A DNA stretch of 64,000 nucleotides from Pontimicrobium aquaticum. Lineage in GTDB: Bacteria; Bacteroidota; Bacteroidia; Flavobacteriales; Flavobacteriaceae. A program made the position numbers and the translations under genes. The stretch covers positions 124,001-188,000 of the forward strand of contig NZ_SUPL01000003.1 in assembly GCF_005047595.1 (NCBI RefSeq). Reading direction: 5' to 3'. Positions 42,480-51,916 of the stretch are shown piece after piece. Within the stretch, counting starts at the first letter, position 1; every line of letters begins with the position of its first letter. The notes beneath the pieces are model-generated. The model was not told the origin of the DNA. It saw only the letters and a program-made list of their open reading frames with translations, and made no database searches.

Positions 42480-44243
42480 TTGAAGTTTCATAAATTAACA
42501 TATCTACTCATATTTATTACATTTTTTATTTCTACTTGCTCATATGCTCAACAAAAAGAAATTAAAATAAAATATTCTGGTTTTTTTGGTATTGATGAAG
42601 AAAAAAGCCCTGGAGCAAGAATTTTAACCAGAGATGATTCGCAACAGGTTCATATTTATCATGATGGTATTGACATGTGGTGTGATCAAGCGATTCATTA
42701 CGAAAACGAAAACTTTGTAGAAGCCTATGGAAATGTGATTATAAAACAAGGCGATTCCATTAATATGAATTCGAAATATGTCGAATACAGTGGTATCACT
42801 AAACTTGCCTTTGCTAGTGGAGATGTGGTATTAACCGACCCTACATCAACTATAAAAACAGATACCTTATGGATGGATCGTGTAAAGCAACAAGCATATT
42901 ACAAAAGTGGAGGAACAGTTGTCAAGGATACATCAGGGACTATTACTAGCCAAATTGGGCGTTATTACATGTCCAATAAAAAGTATCAGTTTGTACAAAA
43001 TGTAAAACTAGTAAATCCTCAGTACGTCATTGATTCCGATCAGTTAGATTTTTATTCTGAAACAGGAAGAGCCTACCTTTTTGGACCTACAACTATAACT
43101 GGAGAAACAAGTAAAATATATTGTGAACGTGGTTTTTATGACACTAAAAATGATACTGGTTATTTTTTAAAAAAATCGCGAATAGATTATGATGACCGAA
43201 TCATTGAAGGAGATAGCTTGTATTTTGACAGAAACAAAAGCTATGCATCTGCAACCAATAACATAAAAATTACCGACACCATCAATAATGCTATTGTAAA
43301 AGGGCATTATGCCGAAGTGTTTAGAGATAAAGACTCTGTATTTATTACCAAACGCGCCTTAGCTATTTCTGTTCAAGAGAACGATTCTATATACATACAT
43401 AGCGACACTTTAATGGTAACTGGTAAACCTGAAAACAGAATTACAAGAGCGTATTATAATGCGAAAATATACAAATCGGATATTAGTGGAAAAGCCGACT
43501 CTATACACGTAAACCATAAAACAGGTTTAACGCAACTCATCAATTTACAACGGTTTTCATCTAGCGATAAATTTGCAAAAAAACGCACACCAGTATTATG
43601 GAATATTGGCAACCAAATGACAGGTGACACTATTCACCTTATTTCAAACCCAGAAACAAAAAAACTCGATTCCTTAAAAGTATTCGACAATGCTTTTATT
43701 ATTAGTAAGGACACCCTTGGCGATGGTTATCATCAAATGTCTGGTAAACAACTATACGGACTTTTTAAAGACAACAAACTCAGTACTGTCGATATCATTA
43801 AGAATGCCGAATCTATATATTGGATGCGGAATGATAAAAATGAACTCGTTGGAACAGATAAAGCAAAATCTGGTATTATTAAAATATTTATTGAAGATAA
43901 TGAAATTCTAGAAGTTCGAAAAATAAAAGATGTTGATGGCAATGTATTTCCAGAGGGCGAATTTCCTGAAAAGGAACGTTTGCTTCGTGGTTTTGTTTGG
44001 AGAGATAATGAACGACCTAAAAGTGTTGACGATTTATTTAAAGACGATCCGCCACTTGAGTTGACTATTATAAAAGGATTAGACGATTATGTGCCTCAAA
44101 AGCAGTTTTTTGATGAAGCACTAATGAAACGCGTAAAAGAATCCGATAAGAACAGTAATAGCAAAGAAAAAGAAAGTAAAGCCTCTAGAAAGATTCCGAA
44201 AGTTGAAGACAAAACATCTAAGAAAATCAAAAAGCAACAATAA
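42480..44243 (+). CDS. OstA-like (LptA-type) LPS-transport protein
   Basis: A 587-residue exported protein. The start is TTG at 42480, because this codon gives an intact signal peptide (MKFHKLTYLLIFITFFIST, then CSYAQ). The following 450 residues are repeated beta-jellyroll strands of the OstA/LptA type (HYENENFVEAYGNVIIKQGD, YVEYSGITKLAFASGDVVL, KADSIHVNHKTG), as in periplasmic bridges for lipopolysaccharide. The C-terminus is Lys/Ser-rich and disordered. It is longer than E. coli LptA, as usual in Bacteroidota. The end overlaps the aminotransferase frame. Confidence 0.87.
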   Translation: MKFHKLTYLLIFITFFISTCSYAQQKEIKIKYSGFFGIDEEKSPGARILTRDDSQQVHIYHDGIDMWCDQAIHYENENFVEAYGNVIIKQGDSINMNSKYVEYSGITKLAFASGDVVLTDPTSTIKTDTLWMDRVKQQAYYKSGGTVVKDTSGTITSQIGRYYMSNKKYQFVQNVKLVNPQYVIDSDQLDFYSETGRAYLFGPTTITGETSKIYCERGFYDTKNDTGYFLKKSRIDYDDRIIEGDSLYFDRNKSYASATNNIKITDTINNAIVKGHYAEVFRDKDSVFITKRALAISVQENDSIYIHSDTLMVTGKPENRITRAYYNAKIYKSDISGKADSIHVNHKTGLTQLINLQRFSSSDKFAKKRTPVLWNIGNQMTGDTIHLISNPETKKLDSLKVFDNAFIISKDTLGDGYHQMSGKQLYGLFKDNKLSTVDIIKNAESIYWMRNDKNELVGTDKAKSGIIKIFIEDNEILEVRKIKDVDGNVFPEGEFPEKERLLRGFVWRDNERPKSVDDLFKDDPPLELTIIKGLDDYVPQKQFFDEALMKRVKESDKNSNSKEKESKASRKIPKVEDKTSKKIKKQQ

Positions 44244-45429
44244 TATTAAAACCGATTTTTTTAAATATCAAGCGCAAACCACACCACACCCATTAGCTAT
44301 GGAAATTTCCCATGCCGAAGGAAGTTACATTTATGATACAAATAATAAAGCTTATTTAGACTTTGTTGCAGGTGTTTCTGCATGCAGTTTAGGTCACAAG
44401 CATCCAAAAGTTGTCACTGCTATTAAAGAACAAGTAGATAAATATTTACATGTTATGGTCTATGGCGAATACATTCAAAAACCTGCGGTAGAACTCACCA
44501 AACTTATAGCAAAACATCTACCCCAACCACTAGAAAGCACCTATTTAACCAATTCAGGCACCGAAGCCATCGAAGGCGCACTTAAATTAGCACGTCGTTA
44601 TACTGGACGATCAGAAATCATAGCTGCTAAAAAAGCATATCATGGCAATACCATGGGAGCTTTGAGTGTTATGGGTTATGAAGAGCGCAAACAGCCCTTT
44701 AGACCTCTAATTCCAGATGTGAGATTTGTAACGTTTAATAATCAAGAGGAACTAAAAAAAATTACCCACAAAACTGCAGCAGTCATTTTAGAGACCATTC
44801 AAGGTGGCGCTGGGTTTATAGAACCAACAAACAACTATTTACAGCAAGTACAAAAGCGCTGTAATGAAGTTGGAGCTGTATTTATTTTAGATGAAATTCA
44901 ACCAGGAATTGGTCGTACAGGAACGCTTTTTGGTTTCGAAAATTATAATTGCACACCAGATGTTGTAGTCACTGGAAAAGGTCTTGGTGGTGGATTACCA
45001 ATTGGCGCTTTTACAGCATCAAAAGAAATGATGGACTGCTTAAAGGACAATCCTAAACTTGGACATATTACAACTTTTGGTGGAAATCCAGTAATTGCTT
45101 CGGCAGCTTTAGCAACATTAAAAGAAATAACATCTACCAATTTAATCTCAGAAACTTTACAAAAAGAATCACTTGTTAGAGAACATTTACAACATCCATT
45201 AATTAAAGAAATTAGAGGCAAAGGGTTAATGTTAGCTGCTATTTTGCCCTCAGCAGATATAGCTAATCAAGTCATTTTGCAATGTCAGGAAGAAGGTTTA
45301 ATCCTGTTTTGGTTACTTTTTGAACCTTGTGCCATTCGTATTACACCTCCACTTAACATATCTGATAAAGAACTAATTACAGGCTGTAATATTATTAAAA
45401 AAGTGCTTACTAATTTAGAACAAACCTAA
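44203..45429 (+). CDS. Class III (acetylornithine/GABA-type) aminotransferase
   Basis: A PLP-dependent transferase of about 408 residues. It has DFFKYQAQTTPHPLAMEISH at the N-terminus, TNSGTEAIEGALKLARRYTG for phosphate binding, ILETIQGGAGF, FILDEIQPGIGRTG with the cofactor Asp, and TGKGLGGGLPIGA with the Schiff-base Lys near residue 260. Substrate is undetermined. The start is unclear: TTG at 44203 lies 41 nt inside the OstA-like gene, and no ATG or GTG occurs before conserved sequence. A rare ATT start at 44245, just after that stop, is an alternative. Confidence 0.9.
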   Translation: MKTKHLRKSKSNNNIKTDFFKYQAQTTPHPLAMEISHAEGSYIYDTNNKAYLDFVAGVSACSLGHKHPKVVTAIKEQVDKYLHVMVYGEYIQKPAVELTKLIAKHLPQPLESTYLTNSGTEAIEGALKLARRYTGRSEIIAAKKAYHGNTMGALSVMGYEERKQPFRPLIPDVRFVTFNNQEELKKITHKTAAVILETIQGGAGFIEPTNNYLQQVQKRCNEVGAVFILDEIQPGIGRTGTLFGFENYNCTPDVVVTGKGLGGGLPIGAFTASKEMMDCLKDNPKLGHITTFGGNPVIASAALATLKEITSTNLISETLQKESLVREHLQHPLIKEIRGKGLMLAAILPSADIANQVILQCQEEGLILFWLLFEPCAIRITPPLNISDKELITGCNIIKKVLTNLEQT

Positions 45430-45503
45430 ATTTAAGTAAGTAAATTGCTGTTAATTACTTTGTTGAAAACATTGATGAGATTCACAGTATTTTATACAAT
45501 AGA

Positions 45504-46943
45504 ATGCTAAATTTATTTCGTGAACTTTTAATGCCACCTATGGAGTTTAGTCAATACGACGACAACAACAATCTATCACTCACAAAATTTGAGTCTATGT
45601 TAAAAACCAATAACGTATTGTTTTTTGACTCAAATGAATTCGAGAATATTATCCACCATTATTTAGACAATGGTAAAATAGCTTTAGCTAAAAAAGCTAT
45701 AACCCTTGGTTTACAACAACATCCTACTTCAGTTAATTTAAAATTATTTCAAGTAGAAATATATGTGTTTGAAAACAAGTTAGATAAAGCAGATGAGTTA
45801 TTGAATAATTTATATGAAATTGAACCTACCAACGAAGAAATTTATATTCAAAAGGCTAACATATTTTCTAAAAAAGACAAACATCAAAAAGCAATTTCTA
45901 TTTTAAAACAAGCTTTAGAAATTACTGAGGATTCTGCAGATATTTTCTCTCTAATTGGCATGGAATACCTCTTCCTAGATAAGTTTGAAGAAGCTAAACA
46001 TTATTTTATGAAGTGTTTAGAAGCTGATCAAGAAGACTACTCTGCTTTGTATAACATTATATATTGTTTCGACTTTTTAGAGCAAAACACTGAAGCTATA
46101 GACTATTTAAATCTATATCTCGATTCAAATCCATATTGTCAAGTTGCATGGCATCAATTAGGCAAACAATACTTTTCAATAAAAGATTATAAAAAAGCAT
46201 TAACTGCCTTTGATTTTGCTATTATTTCAGATGATATGTTTATTGGTGCTTATCTTGAAAAAGGAAAAGTTCTTGAGAAATTAGAACGCTATGAAGAAGC
46301 TATTGAAAATTACAAAATTACTTTAGCTATTGATGATCCTACATCATTTGCCCTTTTAAGAATTGGTAAATGCTATGAGGAAATAGGTCAAAAAGATTTA
46401 GCTGTACAGCATTATTATAAAACGGTTGAAGAAGACCCTCTTTTAGATAAAGGTTGGATTGCCATTACTAATTTTTACAATAAAGCGCAAAACTATCAAA
46501 AAGCACTCTATTATATTAATAAGGCAATTAATATTGATAGCGAAAATGTGATGTATTGGAAGCTATACGCCCAAATTAACCAACGTCTAAACTTTTTAGA
46601 AGAAGCTGAACGTGGTTATAAAAAAACGCTGGAACTAGGAAATTACGAATTAAAAACTTGGTTATCTAGAGCAGATATTTTAATACAATTAGGTGAGTTT
46701 GAAGTCGCTATACTTACTCTTGATCAAACCTTAGAGTTTTATCCTGATAACGAAGAGGTTCAATACCGATTATCTGGATTGCATTATTTACTTAATAAAG
46801 AAGATCTTGCAATTATACATTTAAGCAATGCGCTTCGAATAAATCCTGAATTTTACTTTATTATTGAAGAGCTTTTTCCTGCTATTTACGCTTTAAAATC
46901 TGTTCGAGAAATTATAGCAAAATATAGAAATCCTTCAAGTTAA
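45504..46943 (+). CDS. TPR repeat protein
   Basis: A 479-residue soluble protein made almost wholly of tetratricopeptide-type helical pairs from about residue 45 to 465, with repeats such as AWHQLGKQYFSIKDYKKALT and GAYLEKGKVLEKLERYEEAI. There is no signal peptide or membrane segment, so it is likely a cytoplasmic scaffold. Partners cannot be inferred. It is conserved in position before the DUF368 genes, 34 nt upstream of the first, so co-transcription is likely. Confidence 0.87.
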   Translation: MLNLFRELLMPPMEFSQYDDNNNLSLTKFESMLKTNNVLFFDSNEFENIIHHYLDNGKIALAKKAITLGLQQHPTSVNLKLFQVEIYVFENKLDKADELLNNLYEIEPTNEEIYIQKANIFSKKDKHQKAISILKQALEITEDSADIFSLIGMEYLFLDKFEEAKHYFMKCLEADQEDYSALYNIIYCFDFLEQNTEAIDYLNLYLDSNPYCQVAWHQLGKQYFSIKDYKKALTAFDFAIISDDMFIGAYLEKGKVLEKLERYEEAIENYKITLAIDDPTSFALLRIGKCYEEIGQKDLAVQHYYKTVEEDPLLDKGWIAITNFYNKAQNYQKALYYINKAINIDSENVMYWKLYAQINQRLNFLEEAERGYKKTLELGNYELKTWLSRADILIQLGEFEVAILTLDQTLEFYPDNEEVQYRLSGLHYLLNKEDLAIIHLSNALRINPEFYFIIEELFPAIYALKSVREIIAKYRNPSS

Positions 46944-46977
46944 AATTACCTAACTTTACATTTCTTAAATTAAAGTA

Positions 46978-47901
46978 ATGCAAAGACGATTAATTGATTA
47001 TTTTATTATTTCTTTAAAAGGATTGGCTATGGGAGCTGCCGATGCGGTTCCAGGAGTTTCAGGAGGTACAATTGCTTTTATTTCAGGAATTTACGAAGAA
47101 TTAATAAACACAATTAGTGGCGTAAATTTTTCACTGATAACAACACTAAAAAAAGAAGGTTTTAATGCTTTTTGGAAACAGTTAAATGGTAATTTTATAA
47201 CAGCATTGCTAATTGGAATTGTTATAAGTTTTGTATCCTTTATGAAGCTTGCAAAATACCTTATTGAATATCATCCTATTTTAATTTGGTCTTTCTTTTT
47301 TGGACTTATTGTTGCAAGTATCTATTTTGTTGGAAAACAAATTACAAATTGGAATTTTATATCCATATTAGGGGTTGTTATTGGGACAATTGTAGCCTAC
47401 TATATTACTACCATTCCTGCATCAGATGTTAATGATAGCCCATATTTTTTATTTTTTGCAGGTGCCTTAGCTATTTGCGCCATGATATTACCTGGCATAT
47501 CTGGATCTTTTATTCTGGTTATTTTAGGTGCTTACAAAACACTAAGCGATGCAATACATGTATTGGATTTTAAAAAGTTAGCGCTTTTTATAAGCGGAGC
47601 TATTGTAGGTTTATTAAGTTTTAGCCACATTTTAAAATGGTTGTTTAAAAAATTTCACAACCTCACACTTGCTATATTAACAGGGTTTATTTTAGGGTCG
47701 TTAAATAAGGTTTGGCCATGGAAAAAAGTATTAAGTTGGCGAACTAATTCAAAAGGAATTGAAGTTCCTCTATTAGAAAAAAGTATCTCTCCTTCATCAT
47801 TTGAAGGAAACCCACAAGTAATATTCGCCATTGGTTTAATGTTAATAGGTTTCTTAACTATTATTCTATTAGAAAAAATAGGTTCAAAATCGATGAGATA
47901 A
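46978..47901 (+). CDS. DUF368 (PopT-type) membrane protein, first of a tandem pair
   Basis: A 307-residue protein with eight or more helices. DUF368 hallmarks are KGLAMGAADAVPGVSGGTIA near residues 14-33 and a second, inverted copy of the motif, LPGISGSFILVILGAY, near 170-185. Both fit a two-fold pseudo-symmetric carrier. DUF368 proteins (PopT) have been reported to recycle undecaprenyl phosphate across the inner membrane, notably in alkaline conditions. The substrate here is inferred from that. The next gene, 4 nt away, is a paralogue. Confidence 0.9.
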   Translation: MQRRLIDYFIISLKGLAMGAADAVPGVSGGTIAFISGIYEELINTISGVNFSLITTLKKEGFNAFWKQLNGNFITALLIGIVISFVSFMKLAKYLIEYHPILIWSFFFGLIVASIYFVGKQITNWNFISILGVVIGTIVAYYITTIPASDVNDSPYFLFFAGALAICAMILPGISGSFILVILGAYKTLSDAIHVLDFKKLALFISGAIVGLLSFSHILKWLFKKFHNLTLAILTGFILGSLNKVWPWKKVLSWRTNSKGIEVPLLEKSISPSSFEGNPQVIFAIGLMLIGFLTIILLEKIGSKSMR

Positions 47902-47905
47902 ATTC

Positions 47906-48925
47906 ATGCAAAGCACCAGAACATTTACTGATAAGTTATTCTTAGTTATTAAAGGACTAGGTATGGGAGCTGCGAACAAAGTTCCTGGAGTATCTGGTGG
48001 TGTTGTAGCGTTTGTTGCTGGATTTTATGAAGAGTTTATATACTCTTTACAAAAAGTAAATGGTAAAGCATTTAAACTACTTATAAATGGTAGGTTTAAA
48101 AGCTTTTTTCGTTATATAAACGGTCGTTTTCTAAGTCTGTTGTTTTTAGGAATGATTGTAAGTTATTTTAGTGTTTCAAAAATATTAGACTACCTAATTA
48201 TTCACTACGAGTTATACGTTTGGAGTGTGTTTTTTGGAATGATCATTGGCTCCATATACTACATAGGTAAAGATTTTGATGATTGGTGCAACAAAACCAT
48301 AGTATCGGTTTGCATAGGAATACTTATTGGAATAAGTATTAGCTTTTTAGATCCAGCTACTGAAAATGATAACCTTTGGTTTGTATTTTTTTGCGGAATG
48401 ATTAGCGTTACAGGAATGACGCTTCCTGGGTTCTCTGGATCTTTCATTCTCATATTATTAGGCAATTACGTACTCTTACTTGTGGACTCTGTAAATGCTC
48501 TTTATGATACTGTTTTTGATGTGTTTACTGGCGACTTTTCTTTTGTGAGCAATCCTGAACGCATAAGGATGCTTAAAGTACTGGCTGTTTTTACATTAGG
48601 TTCTGTAGCAGGATTGGTATCGTTTTCACACATCCTCAATTATGTTTTAAAACATTATCGAAACATTACTTTATCTTTATTAATGGGCTTTATTATTGGA
48701 TCGCTAGGTGTTGTATGGCCTTGGAAAGAGACAATTTATAAAGCTAGTGAAAATAGCACCCTAATTTTAGACTCAAGAGGAGAGAAAATTATCGAAAATT
48801 ACAGTCGCTATCTACCAGAAATACAAAGTGAAACTTTCATTGCAATAGCTTACATTCTATTGGGCATTATTATAGTGTTAGCTTTAGAATGGTATGGTCA
48901 AAAAACAAGGAAATTAAATGGCTAA
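47906..48925 (+). CDS. DUF368 (PopT-type) membrane protein, second of a tandem pair
   Basis: A 339-residue paralogue of the preceding gene. It has KGLGMGAANKVPGVSGGVVA near residues 15-34 and LPGFSGSFILILLGNY near 173-188, plus the same helix pattern. It differs by Asn for Asp in the first motif (GAAN instead of GAAD) and a longer soluble loop between the later helices. Its last 8 nt overlap the start of aroE, so translation is coupled. A lipid-carrier transport role is inferred from the family, and specialisation relative to its partner is unknown. Confidence 0.9.
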   Translation: MQSTRTFTDKLFLVIKGLGMGAANKVPGVSGGVVAFVAGFYEEFIYSLQKVNGKAFKLLINGRFKSFFRYINGRFLSLLFLGMIVSYFSVSKILDYLIIHYELYVWSVFFGMIIGSIYYIGKDFDDWCNKTIVSVCIGILIGISISFLDPATENDNLWFVFFCGMISVTGMTLPGFSGSFILILLGNYVLLLVDSVNALYDTVFDVFTGDFSFVSNPERIRMLKVLAVFTLGSVAGLVSFSHILNYVLKHYRNITLSLLMGFIIGSLGVVWPWKETIYKASENSTLILDSRGEKIIENYSRYLPEIQSETFIAIAYILLGIIIVLALEWYGQKTRKLNG

Positions 48926-49655
48926 ATTTGGACTTATAGGAAAACATATAGACTACTCATTTTCGAGGGCTTATTTTAGTGAAAAATTTAAAAACGAAGG
49001 CCTATACCACACTTATGAAAACTTTGATATTAATACTATTGAAGAGTTTTCAGAAATAATCAATGCTACTAATCATCTTAGAGGTTTAAATGTTACCATT
49101 CCTTATAAGGAAGCGGTAATTCCTTATCTTAACAAATTACATAAAACAGCAAAAAAAATTGGTGCAGTTAACACTATTAAAATAAAAAAAAACGGAAGAT
49201 TAATAGGTTACAACACTGACTATTATGGCTTTAAAAAATCTATAGAACCTTACTTAAAACCACATCATAAAAAAGCTCTAATATTAGGAACAGGTGGCGC
49301 TTCCAAAGCCATAGCTTATGCTCTAAAAAAGCTTGGAATTGAATATAGCTATGTTTCAAGAAACCTAGTTGCTAATGCTACTTTTACCTACGATTCTTTG
49401 ACTGAAAACGATATTAAAGAACATCAAATAATAATAAATTGCACACCCTTAGGCACACACCCAAAAACCAATGAGTGTCCTAATATTCCTTATGATGCCA
49501 TTAACAAAACCCATTTGGTTTTTGACCTCATTTATAACCCAGAAGAAACCAAGTTTCTAACTATTGCTAAAATTAAAGGAGCAAGTATTTGTAACGGTTA
49601 TAAAATGCTTGAACTACAAGCAGAAAAAGCATGGCGCATTTGGCAAAAATGCTAA
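48918..49655 (+). CDS. aroE: Shikimate dehydrogenase
   Basis: Reduces 3-dehydroshikimate with NADPH in the shikimate pathway. Substrate-binding elements are IGKHIDYSFSRAYFS, NVTIPYKEAVIPYL with the catalytic Lys near residue 65, GAVNTIK and NTDYYGF with the catalytic Asp near 101. The nucleotide-binding ALILGTGGASKAIAYALKK spans about 119-137, and LELQAEKAW is at the C-terminus. At 245 residues it is on the short side for AroE, as is common in Bacteroidota. The ATG lies inside the DUF368 stop region. Confidence 0.95.
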   Translation: MAKFGLIGKHIDYSFSRAYFSEKFKNEGLYHTYENFDINTIEEFSEIINATNHLRGLNVTIPYKEAVIPYLNKLHKTAKKIGAVNTIKIKKNGRLIGYNTDYYGFKKSIEPYLKPHHKKALILGTGGASKAIAYALKKLGIEYSYVSRNLVANATFTYDSLTENDIKEHQIIINCTPLGTHPKTNECPNIPYDAINKTHLVFDLIYNPEETKFLTIAKIKGASICNGYKMLELQAEKAWRIWQKC

Positions 49656-49681
49656 AACCAGTCTAAATAAACACCAATACT

Positions 49682-49711
49682 TTGTAATTCTCTCTCTTAA
49701 TAGTATCTTTA
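49682..49711 (+). promoter_or_regulatory. Putative promoter of the DUF349 gene
   Basis: TTG (49682-49684), a 19-nt spacer and TATCTTTA (49704-49711), with one mismatch at the final base. The predicted start is about 22 nt before the chosen ATG. Confidence 0.42.
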
Positions 49712-49739
49712 AACTTTAAGAACCTAAACATTGAAAGAT

Positions 49740-51716
49740 ATGTCTGAGAAAGATAACCTGCAAGAAGCAGATGGAATTAGAGAAGAAATTACAACTCAAC
49801 CAGAAGATGCTACAAAAGTAGCAGATACTGACCTTGTTGCTGATACTAATACAAATGTTGAGCGAGAAGAAAAAACAGAAGTAACAGAGGAAGCTTCAAA
49901 AGAAACTCCAAGCAAAGAAGCTGATGCTGATGAAGTCCAAGAAGAAATAGATGCTTCAAATGCTGAAGATGCCGAAGATGAAGAAAACACCAAACGTCAT
50001 GATATTGAAGAAAAAGATTATCATGCTATGTCGCTTGATGCGTTGGTTGATGAACTTGAACATCTTGTAAAAAATGAGAAAATTCAAACTATAAAATCTC
50101 ATTTTGAAACCATCAAAAACGAATTCAACACTAAATTTAGTACCTTATTAGAGGAGAAAAAAGAAGAATTTATAGCTGGTGGAGGGAATTCTATCGATTT
50201 TCATTTTAAAAACCCTGCAAAAACACGTTTTAACGAAATTTATAGAGAATATCGTGATAAGCGACAAGATTATTATAAGAATTTAGAAAAAAATTTAAAA
50301 GCAAATTTAGAGCAGCGACTTCAAATTATTGAAGAAATAAAAGGTCTTATAAATGTTGAAGAAAACATAAATACTACTTATAAACATTTTAAAGAACTTC
50401 AGGAAAGTTGGAGAAATGCTGGACCAATACCAAGAGATAAATACAATAATGTATGGAATAATTACCATCATCATGTAGAAATTTTTTACGATTTCCTTCA
50501 CCTAAATCGTGATTTAAGAGATTTAGATTTTAAACATAATTTAGAGCAAAAGCTCAAGATTATTGATCGCGCTGAAGAACTAGCAAAAGATACCGATAGC
50601 AATAGAGCCTTTAGAGAATTACAAGCATTACATAAAATTTGGAAGGAAGAGTTAGGTCCTGTAGACAAAGAACACAGAGAGGCCATTTGGGAACGCTTTA
50701 GTGCAGCAACAAAAGCTATACATGAAAAGCGTCAAGCTTATTTTGAAGAGTTAAATAAAGCCTACGAAAAAAACTTAGAAAAGAAACATGAAATTATTGC
50801 CAAAATTGATGCAATCGCAGAAGATGAAAGTAATAACCATGGTGCGTGGCAAAAAAAGATAAAAGCTATTGAAGCCTTACGTGAAGAGTTTTTTAAAGCT
50901 GGTAAAGTTCCAATAAAAGTAAATGAAGAAACTTGGGCAAAGTTTAAAAATTCGGTTAGAACATTTAATCGAAATAAAAATGCCTTCTATAAAAGTTTAA
51001 AAAAGGATCAATATGAAAATCTTCAGAAAAAATTAGAGCTGATAAAAATTGCTGAGGACAATAAAGACAGTGAGGATTTTAACACAACCACTCCACTTAT
51101 GAAGAAAATTCAAAGTGATTGGAAAAAAATTGGGCATGTACCAAGAAAAGACAGTGATAAAATTTGGAAGCAATTTAAAAATGCTTGCAATCATTTCTTC
51201 GACAGATATCATGAAAATAAAAATGCCGCAAATAAAGAAGAAGTTGAGGCTTTAGACAAGAAGACTAAGTTTTTAGAAGATATTCAATCTCTAACATTAA
51301 CGGATAATGTTGATGAAAGTTTGGCCATTATAAACAGTAAAATTGAAACATGGAAAACCATTGGTAGAGTACCATACAATAAACGTTTTATCGATGGTAA
51401 ATTCAACAAAGCTATTGATGCACTATATGGCAAACTTAATTTAGATAAAGCTAAAACAGAGTTATTAAAATATGATAATAAATTAATGACTATTTCTAAT
51501 GATAAACGTTCTTTAGATAACGAACACAATTTTGTTAGAAAGAAAATTGGAGACATTAAAGGAGAAATTAATCAGTTAGAAAATAACTTGCAGTTTTTCT
51601 CTAATGTTGAAGATGACAACCCTCTTGTAAAAGACGTACACAAAAATATTGACAAGTATAAAACTGAATTAGAAACTTGGAAAGCTAAGCTTAAAAAAAT
51701 TAAGCAATACTACTAA
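49740..51716 (+). CDS. DUF349 repeat protein
   Basis: A 658-residue cytoplasmic protein. The start MSEKDNLQEADG is preferred over an upstream TTG at 49731. Residues 1-90 are acidic and low-complexity. The rest is a long series of helical DUF349 units, seen as recurrent W-x(4)-G-P-V/I-P and W-K-x-I-G motifs (SWRNAGPIPRDKYNNVWNNY, DWKKIGHVPRKDSDKIWKQF, TWKTIGRVPYNKRFIDGKF). It ends in a coiled coil. The family function is unknown. A hairpin follows. Confidence 0.88.
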   Translation: MSEKDNLQEADGIREEITTQPEDATKVADTDLVADTNTNVEREEKTEVTEEASKETPSKEADADEVQEEIDASNAEDAEDEENTKRHDIEEKDYHAMSLDALVDELEHLVKNEKIQTIKSHFETIKNEFNTKFSTLLEEKKEEFIAGGGNSIDFHFKNPAKTRFNEIYREYRDKRQDYYKNLEKNLKANLEQRLQIIEEIKGLINVEENINTTYKHFKELQESWRNAGPIPRDKYNNVWNNYHHHVEIFYDFLHLNRDLRDLDFKHNLEQKLKIIDRAEELAKDTDSNRAFRELQALHKIWKEELGPVDKEHREAIWERFSAATKAIHEKRQAYFEELNKAYEKNLEKKHEIIAKIDAIAEDESNNHGAWQKKIKAIEALREEFFKAGKVPIKVNEETWAKFKNSVRTFNRNKNAFYKSLKKDQYENLQKKLELIKIAEDNKDSEDFNTTTPLMKKIQSDWKKIGHVPRKDSDKIWKQFKNACNHFFDRYHENKNAANKEEVEALDKKTKFLEDIQSLTLTDNVDESLAIINSKIETWKTIGRVPYNKRFIDGKFNKAIDALYGKLNLDKAKTELLKYDNKLMTISNDKRSLDNEHNFVRKKIGDIKGEINQLENNLQFFSNVEDDNPLVKDVHKNIDKYKTELETWKAKLKKIKQYY

Positions 51717-51721
51717 AAAAG

Positions 51722-51752
51722 TACATCCCACTTGCTAAAACAAGTAGGATGT
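51722..51752. terminator. Hairpin after the DUF349 gene, possible terminator
   Basis: TACATCCCACTTG and CAAGTAGGATGTA pair around CTAAAA with an internal mismatch. No T-run follows directly, so termination efficiency is doubtful. The rest of the gap 51717-51916 shows nothing recognisable. Confidence 0.45.
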
Positions 51753-51916
51753 AAACTTCTAACTAAACTAAATAAAATTGATTTTTTAAATTCTTTTCCA
51801 CTTAGAAAGGAAAGAATTATGTGCTATTAATCCGTGCAATTTTATTGTATCTATGACTATAGATATTGTATATACGAGTAAAATTATGCATTTGGATCTT
51901 TAACAAGATATTTTTT

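Noticed and set aside
49796-49993. Serine-rich minus-strand open frame
   Set aside because: Antisense shadow of the acidic low-complexity N-terminus of the DUF349 protein.
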